This document shows, one piece after another, positions 46,379 to 59,298 of a stretch of DNA of 64,000 nt (positions within the stretch are counted from its first letter, which is position 1; each line of letters opens with the position of its first letter). The stretch is from Salvator merianae (lineage: Eukaryota > Chordata > Lepidosauria > Squamata > Teiidae): contig QVOM02000116.1 in the NCBI GenBank assembly GCA_003586115.2, positions 44,339,024-44,403,023 of the forward strand. The letters are read 5' to 3'. Under the pieces are notes generated by a model. The model did not search any database. It was not told the origin of the DNA and saw only the letters and a list, made by a program, of their open reading frames with translations. The translations under genes were made by a program, and so were the position numbers.

Positions 46379-47054
46379 ACAAACAATGCTGCATCTCCAT
46401 TGCACTGCTTTAGACACCTTTGCCATGTCCCTAGTATGCTGTGTATCCACAGCATGCCACATAGAAGCCTATGGGGACAGGTATGAGGGACATAGGAAAG
46501 GCACCTGAGGCTCAGTGTGTGAGGAGTGACCCAGAAGTCACTGCTTTGTGCTCCATTCCTTTCAGTCACCTCACCGTGGGCCACCCATGCGTGTGCATGG
46601 AGGCAGACTCGCAAGGGCTGCCAATCTCATCTCCCATGCACAGGCACAGCCCCTTGCAACACAGCCTGGCCAGGTGGCAAAGGAGATAGGGAGCTGCTTC
46701 AGCCAGGTTGTGGCCACACTACGATGACAAAGATGCACAAGCCCAGGTGCCTTTGGAAGGCAAATGGAACCACCGCCTAACAGGGCTTGAAAGAGGAGAG
46801 AAAGGATAAAAACGCTTTTGAATGTTAGGAATGTGTTTACATTAAAAGATTTCTTCTTTACTGATTTGTTCAAATTGCATAGTTTCTATTTAACTATTTG
46901 TGTGCCAAGAGTGTCTCTCCATTTGATGCCTAATTCACCCACTATTTTGCAGCTTTGTTCTTGTAATCTGCTGATTAAAAATATTATGGAGGAATAGAAT
47001 CATTCATAATACCCCCTGAAGAAAGCCTATCAGCTCAAAAACATCACCCTTCTA

Positions 47055-47056
<2 letters not shown>
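46379..47056. other. non-coding, nothing assigned
   Basis: A GC-richer patch at 46380-46760 contains the palindrome GCTGTGTATCCACAGC and could be a decayed DNA element, but I could not pair its ends. Confidence 0.35.
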
Positions 47057-47087
<31 letters not shown>

Positions 47088-47102
47088 TATTTATTACTAT
47101 TA
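47057..47102. repeat. (ATT)n microsatellite
   Basis: About eleven ATT units, then imperfect TTTA/ATTACT units. Confidence 0.9.
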
Positions 47103-48308
47103 TCATGCACTTTGAAACATGTATTTTTTTCTTTATCGTCAGCTTAACAGAGTCACAAGGGCCGGCATCCTTTTCACACAAATCCCTTTTATAAAAAAAT
47201 AAAATAGAAGACTTTCATAAAACATGAGAATTTGATCATGAATCCTACTGAACTTGTTAGTTAAGAATCCAAATAATGCACATATTAAGCTAAGCTACGA
47301 TCTATCTTCTCCTGTATTGTGTATACTGATTGGCAAAGGCAACCCAGGGTTTCAATCTGAGATCCCTCTTGGGCAATGGGAATTTACATGGTGAGTACTG
47401 GGGAGGGAAGTACTGGATCCAAAGTACTGGATCCAAAGTACTGGATCCTTGTCAATGATCTCACGAACTGTACTTTTATCCATAACAGATCAGAAGGTGG
47501 CTGACCACAATCAAAGCTCTGCCATCACCCTATGAATCAACACTGAACCTAGCTCCATTTAAAGACACAGAAAACTTCCTGCTAGCAGATGCTTGATCAC
47601 TGACTTTCAGCTGAGTTTAGTGGAGAAAGCTATCAATACACTGAAACCTATTAAAGAATTAGCTAAACTAAAGGGAAAAGGTGCATTGCCAGGGAATCGG
47701 TACTAATACATCTCCTTGCAACTGAAATCACAGGCAACAGAGTTTCAAAATAGATTCATTTGACTTTCCTGAAAGGCAACAAATGATGGAGACTTGTTAG
47801 CTTCTGTTATTGAAGCCTAGGAAAGTGTTCCTTAGAAAGGAGATGAACAAGACAAGTGGAATGTATTATTCTTCAGGGGCATACTCTCCAGCAATATTCT
47901 TCAGGGGTCCCCAACCCTTTTGGATCTGCAGATGCATGTGGGTATTTTAAGAAAATGTTGGAGGCACAAATCACAAAACTGTTACTAAAAATCGAGTCTT
48001 TTCCTACTAATCTCTGGCTACCATTGTGACAGGAAGGGAAGAGAAGGGGACCAGTTAGGGAGAAATGGAAGCATGGTTACATTTTGTGTAAATCCAGAAG
48101 GTTAGAACTGCTCTGAATTTGGAAAATGCAAGATCAACTTTCCAATTAACCATTTTGTTTCAATGTATTCAGACCCGCCCATGAGAGCTTGAGAAGGTAT
48201 GCTTGTACCTGTGTGTTCCTTACCAACACCTTCATCTATACAAATTAAGACACAGTGTTGCTCATTTTGACTAAGTGTGAGGTACATCAAAGAAATGACG
48301 TTAATTCA
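47103..48308. other. non-coding with a 14-bp triplicate
   Basis: AAGTACTGGATCCA occurs three times in tandem at about 47408-47448. The rest has no recognised feature. Confidence 0.45.
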
Positions 48309-48430
48309 GGCTGCGTCTCCATTATGCAGTAAAGACACCTTAATCAAGCTCCCAAGGCAGGTGGTATCCACCGGGAATAATGGAAACAGGCCTCATTTAA
48401 AGTGCCTTTACTACATAATAGAGATACAAT
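48309..48430. mobile_element. short MITE, about 122 bp
   Basis: The left arm GGCTGCGTCTCCATTATGCA then GTAAAGACACC pairs with the inverted right arm GATTGTATCTCTATTATGTA then GTAAAGGCACT. Arms of about 30 bp flank a short non-coding middle. The ends resemble H-F elements. Confidence 0.65.
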
Positions 48431-48689
48431 CACAAATGCAACATTTCAAGCCAGACATGTTCATACTTATGCCTAATTTACAAGGAGTATTCAAAATGTT
48501 TAAGAAACAAAGGGGATAAAGAATAATTTCCAGTGGTCCAAATGTAATTAGAACAGATAGGAATGGAAGGATTGAGGTTGAGTGCCATGAAATATATACA
48601 ATCTGCCCCCCACTCCTGGAATGAGACCCATTTTACTGTAGAATAGTTCTTCCAATGGTAGCAATGGGAAAAAAAAAGTCAAAGCAAGC
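48431..48689. other. non-coding spacer
   Basis: No feature recognised. Confidence 0.4.
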
Positions 48690-49420
48690 CGGGATGATCC
48701 TCCATCAGTTCTCACAAGTGCCCCCCCTCCCTCCCTCCACCATCCCTCCCTCCCTCCACCATTACCAGAAGAGCTCATCTTGCCTGAGAGGAGGAGAAAG
48801 AGCAACCTGAGAAGATCCTCCATATGATCCCAGTGGTGTCCCCCCTCTCCTTCAACTGACACCAGAACAGCCATTTTGGCTGATGGGAGCTGGGAAGAAA
48901 GAACTAGCAGGGAAGACCCTCCATCAGCTCCGAGCAGTGACCCCTCCCTCCCTCCCTCAACTGCCATCAGGAGGGCCATCTTGCCAGAGGAGAAGATCCT
49001 CCATCAGCTCCCAGTGGTGTCCCCCCTCTCCTTCAACTGACACCAGAACAGCTACTTTGGCTGATAGGAGCTGATAAGAAAGAACAAACTGGAAGCCCCT
49101 GCCTGCCTGCCTCCTTCCTTCCCTCCCTCAACTGCCAGTAGCCCCTTCCTGCCTCCCTCCCTCCCTCCCTCAACTGCCATTAGAAGAGCCACCTTGCCTG
49201 AGGAGAAGATCCTCCATCAGCTCCCAGTGGTGTCCCCCCTCTCCCTCAACTGACACCAGAACAGCCACTTTGGCTGAGAGAAGTGGAGGAGAAAGAGCAA
49301 GCTGGGAAAATCCTCCATCAGCTCCCAGCAGTAGCTTCTTCCTCCCTTAATTGTCACCAGGAAAGCCACCTTGCCTGAGAGGAGCAGAGGAGAAAGAGCA
49401 AACAGGGAAGATCCTGCGTC
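48690..49420. repeat. minisatellite, period about 101 bp
   Basis: GATCCTCCATCAGCTCC or close variants start at about 48695, 48814, 48915, 48995, 49208, 49309 and 49410. Spacings are about 119, 101, 80, 213, 101 and 101. Each unit also carries ACTGACACCAGAACAGCCA-like and GGAGAAAGAGCAA-like segments with a variable (CCTC/CCCT)n expansion. The repeat makes the 143- and 76-codon minus-strand frames, which are not genes. Confidence 0.85.
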
Positions 49421-49585
49421 AGCGTCCAAGGCAAAGCCTGACCTCACGAAGAGGGAATGTATTTTGTGTGTAATATCAGTATCAATAAAGTAATGCTTTG
49501 CTTGCTTGTTTTTGTTGCATAAACCACACTGGGACCTCAGAGTGAAATGGTATAGAAAGATAATTGAAATAATTAAATAAACCTT
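49421..49585 (+). repeat. possible L2-type tail
   Basis: AAACCACACTGGGACCTCAG, then GAAATGGTATAGAAAGATA and AATTAAATAAA, follows the tail pattern of other L2-type ends at low similarity. Confidence 0.4.
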
Positions 49586-52500
49586 CCACTAGGATAATCC
49601 TGGCTGTTTTCAGATGTACTTTTACCCCAGTGATACATTTAGGTTCCTCTTTCGCTTGCCTGTTGCCCTTGTGAGTCGTTTCAACCTAAGAACAAAAGCT
49701 TCTTCCTGGTATTTCAGTCTTGGTGGAAACCAATAATTCAGTGTCATGGTTGATGATGTAGGGAGTCAGCCAACATGAATTATCTACAGGCAACTCTTTG
49801 TTCAGCTATTTTTTTCCCACCCAGTGCCTAAGGTTGTCAACAGAAAGGCATAAAATAAATTTTAGGTTCTAAATAAGGCATCTTTATGTAAGATACTAAT
49901 ACGTCTCTGGGATGAAAAATGGATGGAAATTGAGTCGGGCACTGATGGAGAATTTCGTTTTACTGAAAGTGCTTTAGCCAGTAATCCTGAAGTATGATGC
50001 TAATGAAGTTGATTTAGTATCAAAGGAGGAAATTATTAAAGTCACGTTGAACAGTAAAATCTTTGGTTGGAAGAGTTTCAGGAGTCAGTCTCTCCTGACT
50101 TGACCCTGACTCGAGTCTGCGTAGTTTATCATTTTGTTTACATGGACCCTTCACATGCTATCTGTTATGAGTGCATACATAAGGTGTTTCTTTTCATTTC
50201 TTTTTAATGTATGCATTAAAAATGTAAACTGTGCAAAACACCTGTTTGTAAGCAAAGCTCACTGGATACAAGTAAGACCAGCTTTGCTACTACATAAGAA
50301 TATAAGATTATTAATTTATTAAAGACCGCTGTTGTATGTGCATAAATGTTTCCTAGGCTGTGTGGCAGTGGTTCTAATCAGATTCAAACAAGGGGACTTT
50401 CCCAGCTAAAGTAAGAGAAATCCATAATTAATTAAGGATGTCTGCCCTCTGGCCTTCTCTATAATGTCACCTGTCTTTTCAAAGGGGCTTCCCTCTGATT
50501 TTTGTGAAGCACCTATAATTGCATTATTAAGACACCAGTTGAAATCCCACCCTTAAGGTTTTAACCACATTGCAGAAGAGCTGAAACCTCTTGGTTCACA
50601 TGCTAAGCATTGCTGGGCACAGTCAAGACTCTTTCTAGACTCTTCAGCCCAGAAGACCTTAAACTAATAGGATGCAGTTTGCATCACCTTCAGTTTGGCA
50701 GTTGTCTTGCATCACTGCAGGGTGACCCTTTTAATCAATCAGGAGCCAGTTAAAATAGCCGATTAGATTTATTTTGGACTATAGTAAGTGGGAAGGGACC
50801 AAAAACATTCCTTTTCACTCAGATCCCCCTACCACACACTTTTTAAAATTAGGCTTTTCTGGAATGTATTCTTTTATCAGTTTTTAATGTAAACCCTTTC
50901 ATGATTTTACAGTGGGAAGTGCCATAGAAACAATAGATCAGGCACTTTATGGTTCGTTTCTTAGCTCGAGGAAAGCTACAATGAAACGGATTAACATACC
51001 TGCATTCATCAACATGCCACTCATTCACCAGAATCCATTGTTTATTCCAAAACATAGCTCACTGCTAAAATCCTTAGTGTGTCAGCTATAACTATCCCTC
51101 ACACCCATGAGAAGAACTGAACCCACTAAATCAAAGTACTAAGAAGGGGGTCTGTTTTCTGTTCTACATGCCTACAAGTTATTTTTTCCCCACACTTTGA
51201 ACTATGCACAAAGTTTAAGCTCACTAATTATTCCTTTTTTTTTTCTGCATCTGAGGTTATAACCTAACCCAAAATTTAAAAATACAAAAATAACTCCCAC
51301 AGTAGATTTGCATTGCTTTTTAAATTGGTTTTTATTGTTGAGTTTCAGAAGATGATTCCCTGAAAAATAACCCAGAGAAATGCATTAACCCTTAATTTTC
51401 ATACATTTCTAAGAAAAAGATAAAAGGCCAGGAAAGTGGTTAGTTGCACTCAAAATTACTTTAACTACCTGCAGTAATTAAAATAAAACTTCTTATTTTA
51501 AAGAATGATTTTTCTCTGCTCCAGAGTTGGAAATGTCTTGAAGAAGACTAAGAAAACTTAACTTTTTCCCCATTTCCCATTCTGTCAATTGTTGGTCAAT
51601 TAAAAAGAATTAGAATTAAAGGTAGTTGACCTTTGGATACCCCGATCTAAAGCAGAGTTAGCATGCAATCCAAAAGATGACAAAAGCCTAGAGGGGAAAT
51701 ACATCCCTACTGAAGTCAGTGAATGAGAGTTTCCATTCCCCCACTAGAGAACAAAAAAATTATGGTATCAAAACTTTATTATGGGCTGTCTGCAAAAATA
51801 TACAACTCTAAAGTTCCAAGAACACGCAGTGACTATTTATAATAATCTATTTATGATGACTGCTGGAGATTTTGATCATTTGAGGGGTTCCTGACAATGT
51901 CTTACATGGTATTAGAATTAAAGATTGAATTATAATTTCACTAATAAGTGGTTCTGCAGCACCACTGAGTGATCTCCCTCTCCCTCTTACTACTTTTGAC
52001 TATGGATCATCCTTGGCTAGACATGTGCTGCAGACCCAAGAATCTCTATTCACTGGTGCAAGGCATCTGAGTGTTGGCATTGTCCATCCTTGGGCTTGTA
52101 CTGTAAATATAACCAAAGATTTGTGGTGGTGCCCTCCTTGGCTCCATGCTCTCTGCCACCCAGCCAAGAGCTGTGCATTTCAGACGTGAGGATCATGGAG
52201 CATTTCACTTTTCCTTTCTCTCCATTTGGCTTCTGAACCTCAGCACTCAGTACCCGATCTTTGTACGTGTAAAGATCAGAGAGTGAGAACTTCTCTTCTC
52301 TCTATTTTTCCTTTCCAGCCTGGCAGAGACTTTTCCAAGAGAATATTTGGAGGGTGAGAACCACTTTAGCTGCCCCCTAAAGCACATCCATAAAGCACCG
52401 TGCTCAGAGAATGAGACAGAGTTATTTGTTGGTGGAGTTGGGTGGAGTGGGCCTCGGACAATGGGAAACTGGGAGACAGCTGTTTAGAACTGTTAAGAAC

Positions 52501-53929
52501 ATGGTTAGACTGCACCATATACACACCCCAGGGAGATCAAGAAACTTACTGCTTCAGTTTAGCTGTCTTTCTGTCTTTTTTTTCCTCCATAATAGCTTTG
52601 ATTTGTGTCTTTGTGCCTGCCTGAATCACCGTATTGTATCCAAGGCTTGTTGCCTTATTGCTGGCTATTGCATCCTCTGAACAAATTGCCTTTTGGCTCT
52701 TTCTTGTTTTTCATAAAGATTGTTGTTTGCATTATTACTACCTCGGAACTCCTTGCCTTTCCCCATTCCCTTGGGAACACAAACCAGCCAATTGCAATCT
52801 GCCTTCAAGCAGTTTGTTACACCAACCTATTAGCCAGAGGTCCTATCAGAATAACTGGACGCATGTAATTCTCCTTGAACCCAGTTCATTCCTTTTCAGA
52901 AGACAGCCTTCAAACTGATTAAACGTCAGGTGTGACCAGCACCTCAGAATCTGAAAAATGTGCTTCCTGAGGAGAAAGGGAAAAAAAGCAAACAGAGAAA
53001 CTAACAAATGTGCAGAAGCAAGCCAAATCTCAGAGAGATTTGTTTGTGGTCTTTTTTTCACTAATTTCTACTTCAGCCTGATAAGTGTTAACCAATAGGT
53101 AAGGATCTGCTCACTTTTTTCCTCCTTTCCCCTAAGCCCTAATAGCTTGCCTCCCAACTTCTCTGCAGATAGTCATACTGTCAGCAGCTCTTTGGAAAAA
53201 GTAGGGCAAGAGTGGATTAATGCAGGAAATTTGCAGCATTAAACTCTGGTGCCTCACCTGTATGAGCTCAGGTTTGCATCTGTGTCCTGCCTTCATGCTT
53301 GTCGGCATCTTTTATCTCTTTAGTGATTTGAGTTTCTCTACACTTAACCCTCCATGGCACGCAAAGTCTATAAAAAATGACTGGATGGAATCACAAACAA
53401 GCAACCAATCCATCCTTTTGCTTCTGTATTCCGTAAAGGGACTTCCAGATCAGAGAAGGGATCCTCAATGTAAAGGCTTCTTCATGACTTGGCTAAGGAT
53501 TGACTGAGTTGCCTCTCTGTCCAGACCCTTTGAAGGAGCATCTACATCTGGCCTCCATGCACAGACGCAGTAGCACCCTGAGTGATACAGCCATTTTGCT
53601 GTGCCACAGGATCATAACAGTGGATGGGAACAGCTTGGGTCCCTTGGATGCTGCTGCCTCCCCTCCAAACCTTCAACAGGGGATGACCTGGAGACTGGAC
53701 ACCATAGGGACCCAGCAGAGGCATCTGGGCTGCAAAATGAAGATATGGCCTCAATCTACCAATGTACATCAGTGATGCCATAGGGGACAAACTTTGTTAT
53801 TGCAAAGTTCCAGGACCACATTAAATGATGGAAGTAATGCTGTACTATGTCCATAAGAGCAATAAATGATTGTACAAAGCCATGCTGCACAAAGAACAAA
53901 TGTACTTTCTAAAAAACTGTTAACATCTT
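49586..53929. other. nearly repeat-free non-coding block
   Basis: The longest stretch in the window with few recognised transposons. It is AT-rich from about 49900 to 51900 and more mixed after that. Frames up to 95 codons overlap in several phases around 52400-53800 and have no motifs. Old unique sequence or regulatory DNA is possible. No exon is recognised. Confidence 0.4.
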
Positions 53930-54350
53930 GGGGTCTTTCTGCACTTACTGTCTGTGATCTGGAATTGTGGGTCCAGATCAGGCAGGTACTGGTCCAGATT
54001 TGATCCAGAGCTGCACCCTCATGCTACCCTGAAGACCAGGAATGAAAGTCCCTGGCCTCAGAGTCCCCCGATGACCCATTTTGGTGGCACAACAAGGTGT
54101 GCCACCAAAATGGGTCCCCCATGGCCCTAGTATGCCATTAGACATTGTTATCATTATTGAGTTATATTGGTTTCCAGATCTAATGCAGACCAGGAGGCCA
54201 TCTGGGGCCTCCTGATCCAGAATATGTTCTGTCTTGTGCAGGTTGGTTTACCAGCAGTGACTAGTGGGGTTGAGGCCTTTCAGCATGCAGACAAAAGAGT
54301 CACAAAAGACAACCAAGATCCAAGACAGTGCTAAATCAATGCAGACAGGC
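53930..54350. mobile_element. H-A element, about 421 bp
   Basis: The left end GGGGTCTTTCTGCACTTAC and inverted right end GCCTGTCTGCATTGATTTAG bracket H-A phrases including AAGACCAGGAATGAAAGTCC and CCACCAAAATGGGTCCCC. A local palindrome GGTGGCACA...TGTGCCACC lies near 54090. The flanking trinucleotides do not match. Confidence 0.65.
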
Positions 54351-55828
54351 TAAAAGTCTCAAGGTGCTTTTAAGAGTAAAGCTATGTGGACTGGCATTGT
54401 GCAGAAAAAAATCAGGATCATATCTTCTTGATAAGTTGGCCTTTCCCAAGCTGAACTAATGTAGGTTTTGGAAGACTACTTGCGGTTATTAGATTTCATG
54501 ATCTTCAAGCACAATGGTCTATGCTGAATACCTTAATGTGGGTGGTGGTGGACTAAGATTTTAAGGCTGCAATGAAAGCAAGTAATGAAGGCCTTAGCCA
54601 TTAAGGATGTGCTGGATAGCACTACTGGGAGTTGTATACTAAAACAGCTAGTTAGCAAAAAAAAATGCAAGCATTGAAGAGAGATAGTAAGGTAACACTT
54701 GAGAAGGGAAGTCCATAACTAACTGTCCAAAGGTATTATTTGTCTAATCAAAATCATTTTGGAACAAGGACATAGGGCTGTCAAAATGCCTACTGCACTG
54801 TAGTGGGGGGGAAAACAAAACAAATAAGCCTCCTCTTCTTTCTATTGATGCTTCACATCTGCAGCATATAACCTAAATGTTTTTAGTAAAAGCTTACATC
54901 TGACCAAGTTTGGCCCTGAAATCAATAGGACTTTTTTTTTCTCATAAGGATAGGATCAGCCTGCACCAATGCAAACAGTGACATAATCTTAACATGGCAG
55001 AAGTACCATTTTCTAGATTTGTTTTTAAATTACCACTTTTGCAAGGGTTAGAACCAATAAAGTTTCAGGGACGTGAAGTACTTGAAATAACAAGTTCATA
55101 ATAATTGGAAAGTTGCAGTGAGTAAACCATTTTGCAGCAGGGGAGATAACCTAGATTGAGACCAGAAAAAAAAATAAAGAGTCTAGAGGACTTTATTTAT
55201 ATATTTAGTAGATTAAAGGGGTTCCAATAAACAGGGCCCTGCTGTTCCCTCAAGGCTGAGGGCAGATGGAGCAAAGCTCAAACAGCACATGAATAATTTA
55301 GCACACAACCCCCACCCCTTTACTCTTTGAGGGTTGCATTAGTAGCTTTGCTTCGGCTAATATCTCTTAATAAGAGGACGGGTAAAGGATAACTTCAAAA
55401 GTCATTTTGTGATACAGAGCAGAATCCTATTCTTATTATGCTCCAAAGGAATTTTATATTTGAATGGACTTCATTCCAGAAAAATATAGTTGCACGGTAT
55501 TAACAAACTGAGCTGCAGAGGGCTTCTTTGCTGGCTTGGAGATGAAGCAAAAGTAGACAGAGCCTACATGAACACTGTGAGCTATCCTGTGCTGCACTGG
55601 CCCGTGGCAGCCATCCTGGCCCATGATGGGACAGGCTGCTGATGCTGGGCACCCAGAAGTGGTACACTTCTGGTGCTGCTTTTGTGTGTCCAGGGAAACA
55701 GCACTGGGCATGGTACATCAGAGTACAGGTTACACGTCTGCATATGTGCTGCTGGTCCTCTATACCAGCTAGAATACTGTGTGAACTACTTGCAAGCTTC
55801 CATGCTTGGAGTGGGCTACTGTGCCATT
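54351..55828. other. non-coding, nothing assigned
   Basis: A GC-richer patch at 55500-55830 with overlapping frames on both strands may be a DNA element of unknown ends. The rest is AT-rich without features. Confidence 0.4.
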
Positions 55829-56263
55829 TAAGAACATAAGAGGAGTCCTGCCGGATTAGGCCACAGCCCATCTAATGCAGCATCCTGTTTCACACAGTGG
55901 CCCACCAATTGCTTCTGGACATTCTCATTCAGAAGATGAAGGTAAAAGCTTCACCTGTTCTTGACTCCCTGCAAATGGCCTTTAGAGGCATCCTGCCTGT
56001 CTCTACACCCTGGAGGCAATATCTAGGCATCCATTCTGGTAGCTGTTGATACATCTGACCTCCATGAATCTGTCCTATCTGTTCTTAAAGCTATCCAGGC
56101 TGATTGCTGACACCACCTCTTCCAGTTTGTAAAAACCATAAACGCTCTGATGACGCTCTGGGTGAAAAAATACTTCCCCTTGTCAATCCTAACTCCTACC
56201 CATCAGCTTCATAGAGTACCCCCCGGTCTTAGTGTTGTGCGATAGAGAAAATATTTTTATCAC
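55829..56263 (-). mobile_element. CR1-like LINE 3' end
   Basis: Starts (as the element's 3' terminus) with TAAGAACATAAG, followed by CCCATCTAATGCAGCATCCT, then CACAGTGGCCCACCAATTGC, and further on TAAAGCTATCCAGGCTGATT, GAAAAAATACTTCCCCTTGT and CCCCCGGTCTTAGTGTTGTG. Read on the minus strand this is the C-terminal end of a CR1-like ORF2 plus its 3' untranslated region. It is broken by stops and is a different subfamily from the CR1 at 24.8 kb. Confidence 0.8.
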
Positions 56264-56939
56264 CATAGCCTACACCAAAGCTCTTTTCTTTTCTTCAAGA
56301 GTATGTATTTCTATTTCTGCCATCAGTGGTATAGCTTAGCAGTACTTATTGCTGAAATGAAACACTACAGCTTTATATTCTAGGAAAACATTTTACTTTC
56401 TCCTTTTCAATCTTTGAAATAAGCAGCAAAATTGAGAATTAAAAGCCTGCAACTCAGCTATTATCTAAGCTACCTGAATCCACCTTCGGGAGATTTTTGG
56501 CTAATCATAACTGTTATGATTTTATTCATGTTCTGTAAACCACTTTGAGATTATATTTTAATGTGAAGCAGTATATAAATATTTTAAATAAATAATACTT
56601 GCCAGTGCCTAAACATCTTGTTCATCGCTTGTTCTTCTCTCAAGTTTCTACTCTTTTTCTGAAGTCAGTCTTTGTTCTTTTTTCCCCTCCCATCATACCC
56701 TTGGACATTCACCCTCATGCATATTTTAGGGGTGGTTTTCTACCCCAAATTAATAGATAATCACATCTATTAATGATATTGTCATAGACTCTCCAATGAG
56801 AAAAATCTGCAAAAACCATCTCACTACTTTAAATTGTCTGGCCTACAGGGGATTCTACAGGTCATTTAAACGACACAGGATCTTTGCTATTTTCTGATTA
56901 ATTATTGCAAGCTGACTCATTACCTTGATTGCTAGTTAA
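56264..56939 (+). repeat. non-coding, including an L2-type tail at 56515-56600
   Basis: TGTAAACCACTTTGAGATTA, then GCAGTATATAAATATTTTAA and ATAAATAA, is an L2-type 3' tail at about 56515-56600. The rest is AT-rich and unassigned. Confidence 0.5.
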
Positions 56940-57165
56940 CAAGCCCCCCAAAGGGTTTCCAGTTTTTAACAAATTTATCCACAGTCTTATTTCTCAGTAA
57001 GTTAGTCAGTTTGTCCATCTCTGCAAGATCCATCATTTTAATCAACCAATCATCTACCATAGGTATTTTATCTCCTTTCCATTTTTTGTGCATAGATAAT
57101 TCTAGCTGCAGTCACCATGTTTTGAATTAAAACATTAACATATAACCCAGTAAATAAAATTCTGG
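56940..57165 (-). mobile_element. L1 LINE fragment, ORF2 C-terminal region
   Basis: Minus-strand translation over two frames gives VTAARIIYAQK, then, with corrected phase, a stretch like WLIKMMDLAEMDKLTNLL, which resembles the C-terminal segment of L1 ORF2 in reptiles. It is short, diverged and inactive. Confidence 0.65.
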
Positions 57166-58876
57166 TTTAAAAGGAATGTTCTTAACAATCCTCTTTTAAT
57201 GAAAGGAAACATTGTTTCACTTGTGCATTGACAATGGAAAATGGAGGAAACATAGTGTCCTTTTTCTTGCAGGCCTGGGAGAAAAAGGAGGAAGTATGCA
57301 TTCTGAGAGTGGACTATAGTGTACAAGCAACCAAACAGCAGGGTGTCGCCAAAGGTAAATGGAGGATAGCTTCCACTACATCTTCTCTTTTGTTAAAAAA
57401 TTCAAACAGAAAGAAAAAAAATCAGCTTGAAGGTGCAAAAGAGGACAACATGGTGGTAACCAGGCAATATATGTCAGGTGCTGTTTTCCCTTCCCACCAC
57501 AATTGTGACGTTCTCACCCTCCTGGGTACAGCGCCCACAACAGAGTCTGTTACTGGATGGGAGGAAATGGGAAGCACACTCCCCAAAAATTTGGTCCCCG
57601 CCCAAATAGTCTACTTGCATTTTCTCACATTGCAAAGTAAAATGGGCTGGCAATCAGAAACGGGCTGAGAACTCCCTTAATCTGAATGCAAAGTAGTCCT
57701 GATTTCAGCAATTTAGTCTCGAAAAACTACAGAAAGGCAAAATCATGTTGGGCCAGTGGGAACTGAAGACGGACTGTACACTGATTAAATGCTATGTTGG
57801 AATGCACCCAAGATGTCTAGCTCATCAGGGCAAAGTGAGCAATGAACCTATAGCAAAAGAGCTTGCATCCACTCTCCCTTTCTACTTTGCCTGCCTGTGT
57901 TAGAACTGAGGTGTGGCTAATTCCACAATGGCTAATTTCACTATGTTCGGTGCACAAATTCAGCAACAGTGCAAAGAGTTCCGTGTAAAAACAAAACCAA
58001 ACCACCCACAAAAGCACTATGCAGTTTGGTAACAGAAACATGCACAGAATCTAATAGCTCTGGACTCCAAGCTCTGGAGCCAAATTTTCCAAAAGTCCCA
58101 ACCTCTTTTCTTCCTGACCCCATTGGCAAAACTTCAGGCTTGTTTAGTGCTAGGTCCAATAGGGCTGACTTGGTCCAGTAGGGATGCCTATTCTTCGTTC
58201 CAGCTTCTCCTTTTATTAGCTGTCCTGTTCTCTAGTCTGCCAGTCCCTATGGACATCAGTTACTGCTGACCTTGAAGCAACCGAACTGCCTAATGGTTGT
58301 GCCAGAAGCTACCCTGTTATCCACAATAATTTAGTCTTGCTTTCTTTATTCATCTTCTTTGCAGGTAGCACAAAGCAAGCATTTTCTTCCAGTAACAGCA
58401 AACTACTTTGTTACTCATACAAGGACAGGATAACAATAGAAATTATGACTACTGCCTTATAATAAACTTAATTTTGAGAAAACTAGTATGAAAACAAACA
58501 CTGTTGGAGTTTGGGCAGGGCAACTGATCCAAAAGGGCAAAGTGGGCAGTACCCCACCATGCCCAATAATTTGGAACTTGTGATTACTCAAATCTCTTTC
58601 ATGCATGTTTTAGTTCATAGTTGATTAATGAATCCCTAATCCACTAGTGATGGATTCCATGCATGTCTGCATAGAATTGTAGACTCAACAGGATCTTGCC
58701 TGCTATAAGTTTTATCTGTTCTGATTCCTTTTAGCTGCCATATCCTTTATTTCAGGATTGTTCAAGGAAGAAACCTCAATTTTCTTGACAGTACCCTTTC
58801 AATAGTAATATACATTCATTTTTTTGTATTTATAGTTATCCCTCTATAGATATGAGCACAAATTTCATTTAGAAGC
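57166..58876. other. non-coding, nothing assigned
   Basis: A 146-codon plus-strand frame lies at 57228-57665 directly beside the L1 fragment. It is low-similarity to anything I recognise. I treat it as unassigned. Confidence 0.35.
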
Positions 58877-58879
58877 TTT

Positions 58880-59298
58880 GGGCCTGTTTGCATTGTCTGC
58901 ACGCTTAATAGTGAAGTGTGTATGCCCTTTGTGGAGGCTGAAGTGTTTGGGAGTGGGTTACAGCTGCTCGCCAATCACTACTAGTTGTGGAGCCCAAAGC
59001 TGTGCTTCTCAGTTGTACCAGGAGCAGCTGGACTGCTCCCAATACACAGCATTCGCAACTGCTTCCAGGTGCGAATGCTACACAGTCGTGCTGCACATCC
59101 CCAGTCACCACGACAGCAGCCAGATCTCTCCCAAACCACTATCAGGGCAGCCAGCCAGCATTCACACTGTGACTGCTGGATGCCCGTTTCCGGGATGTCC
59201 CAGCCCTCACAGTGTGAACGGCCACCAGACTGTGAAAGCAGTTGCATCTTGAAATGTTTGATTGTGAATATTCCAAGATAGAAAGTGTGGATGCACCC
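58880..59298. mobile_element. H-B element, complete (419 bp)
   Basis: The left end GGGCCTGTTTGCATTGTCTG and inverted right end GGGTGCATCCACACTTTCTA lie inside TTT on both sides (58877-58879 and 59299-59301). The interior shares CAATCACTACTAGTTGTGGA and GGGCAGCCAGCCAGCATTCA with the copy at 34940. GC-rich, with overlapping non-conserved frames up to 124 codons. Confidence 0.75.

Noticed and set aside
48548..48979. 143-codon minus-strand gene
   Set aside because: It lies within the minisatellite and repeats with it.
48690..49420. CRISPR-like array
   Set aside because: Units are about 101 bp, tandem, diverged and without unique spacers, in a vertebrate genome; this is a minisatellite.
57228..57668. 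146-codon plus-strand frame
   Set aside because: No motif recognised, next to an L1 relic, composition not clearly coding.
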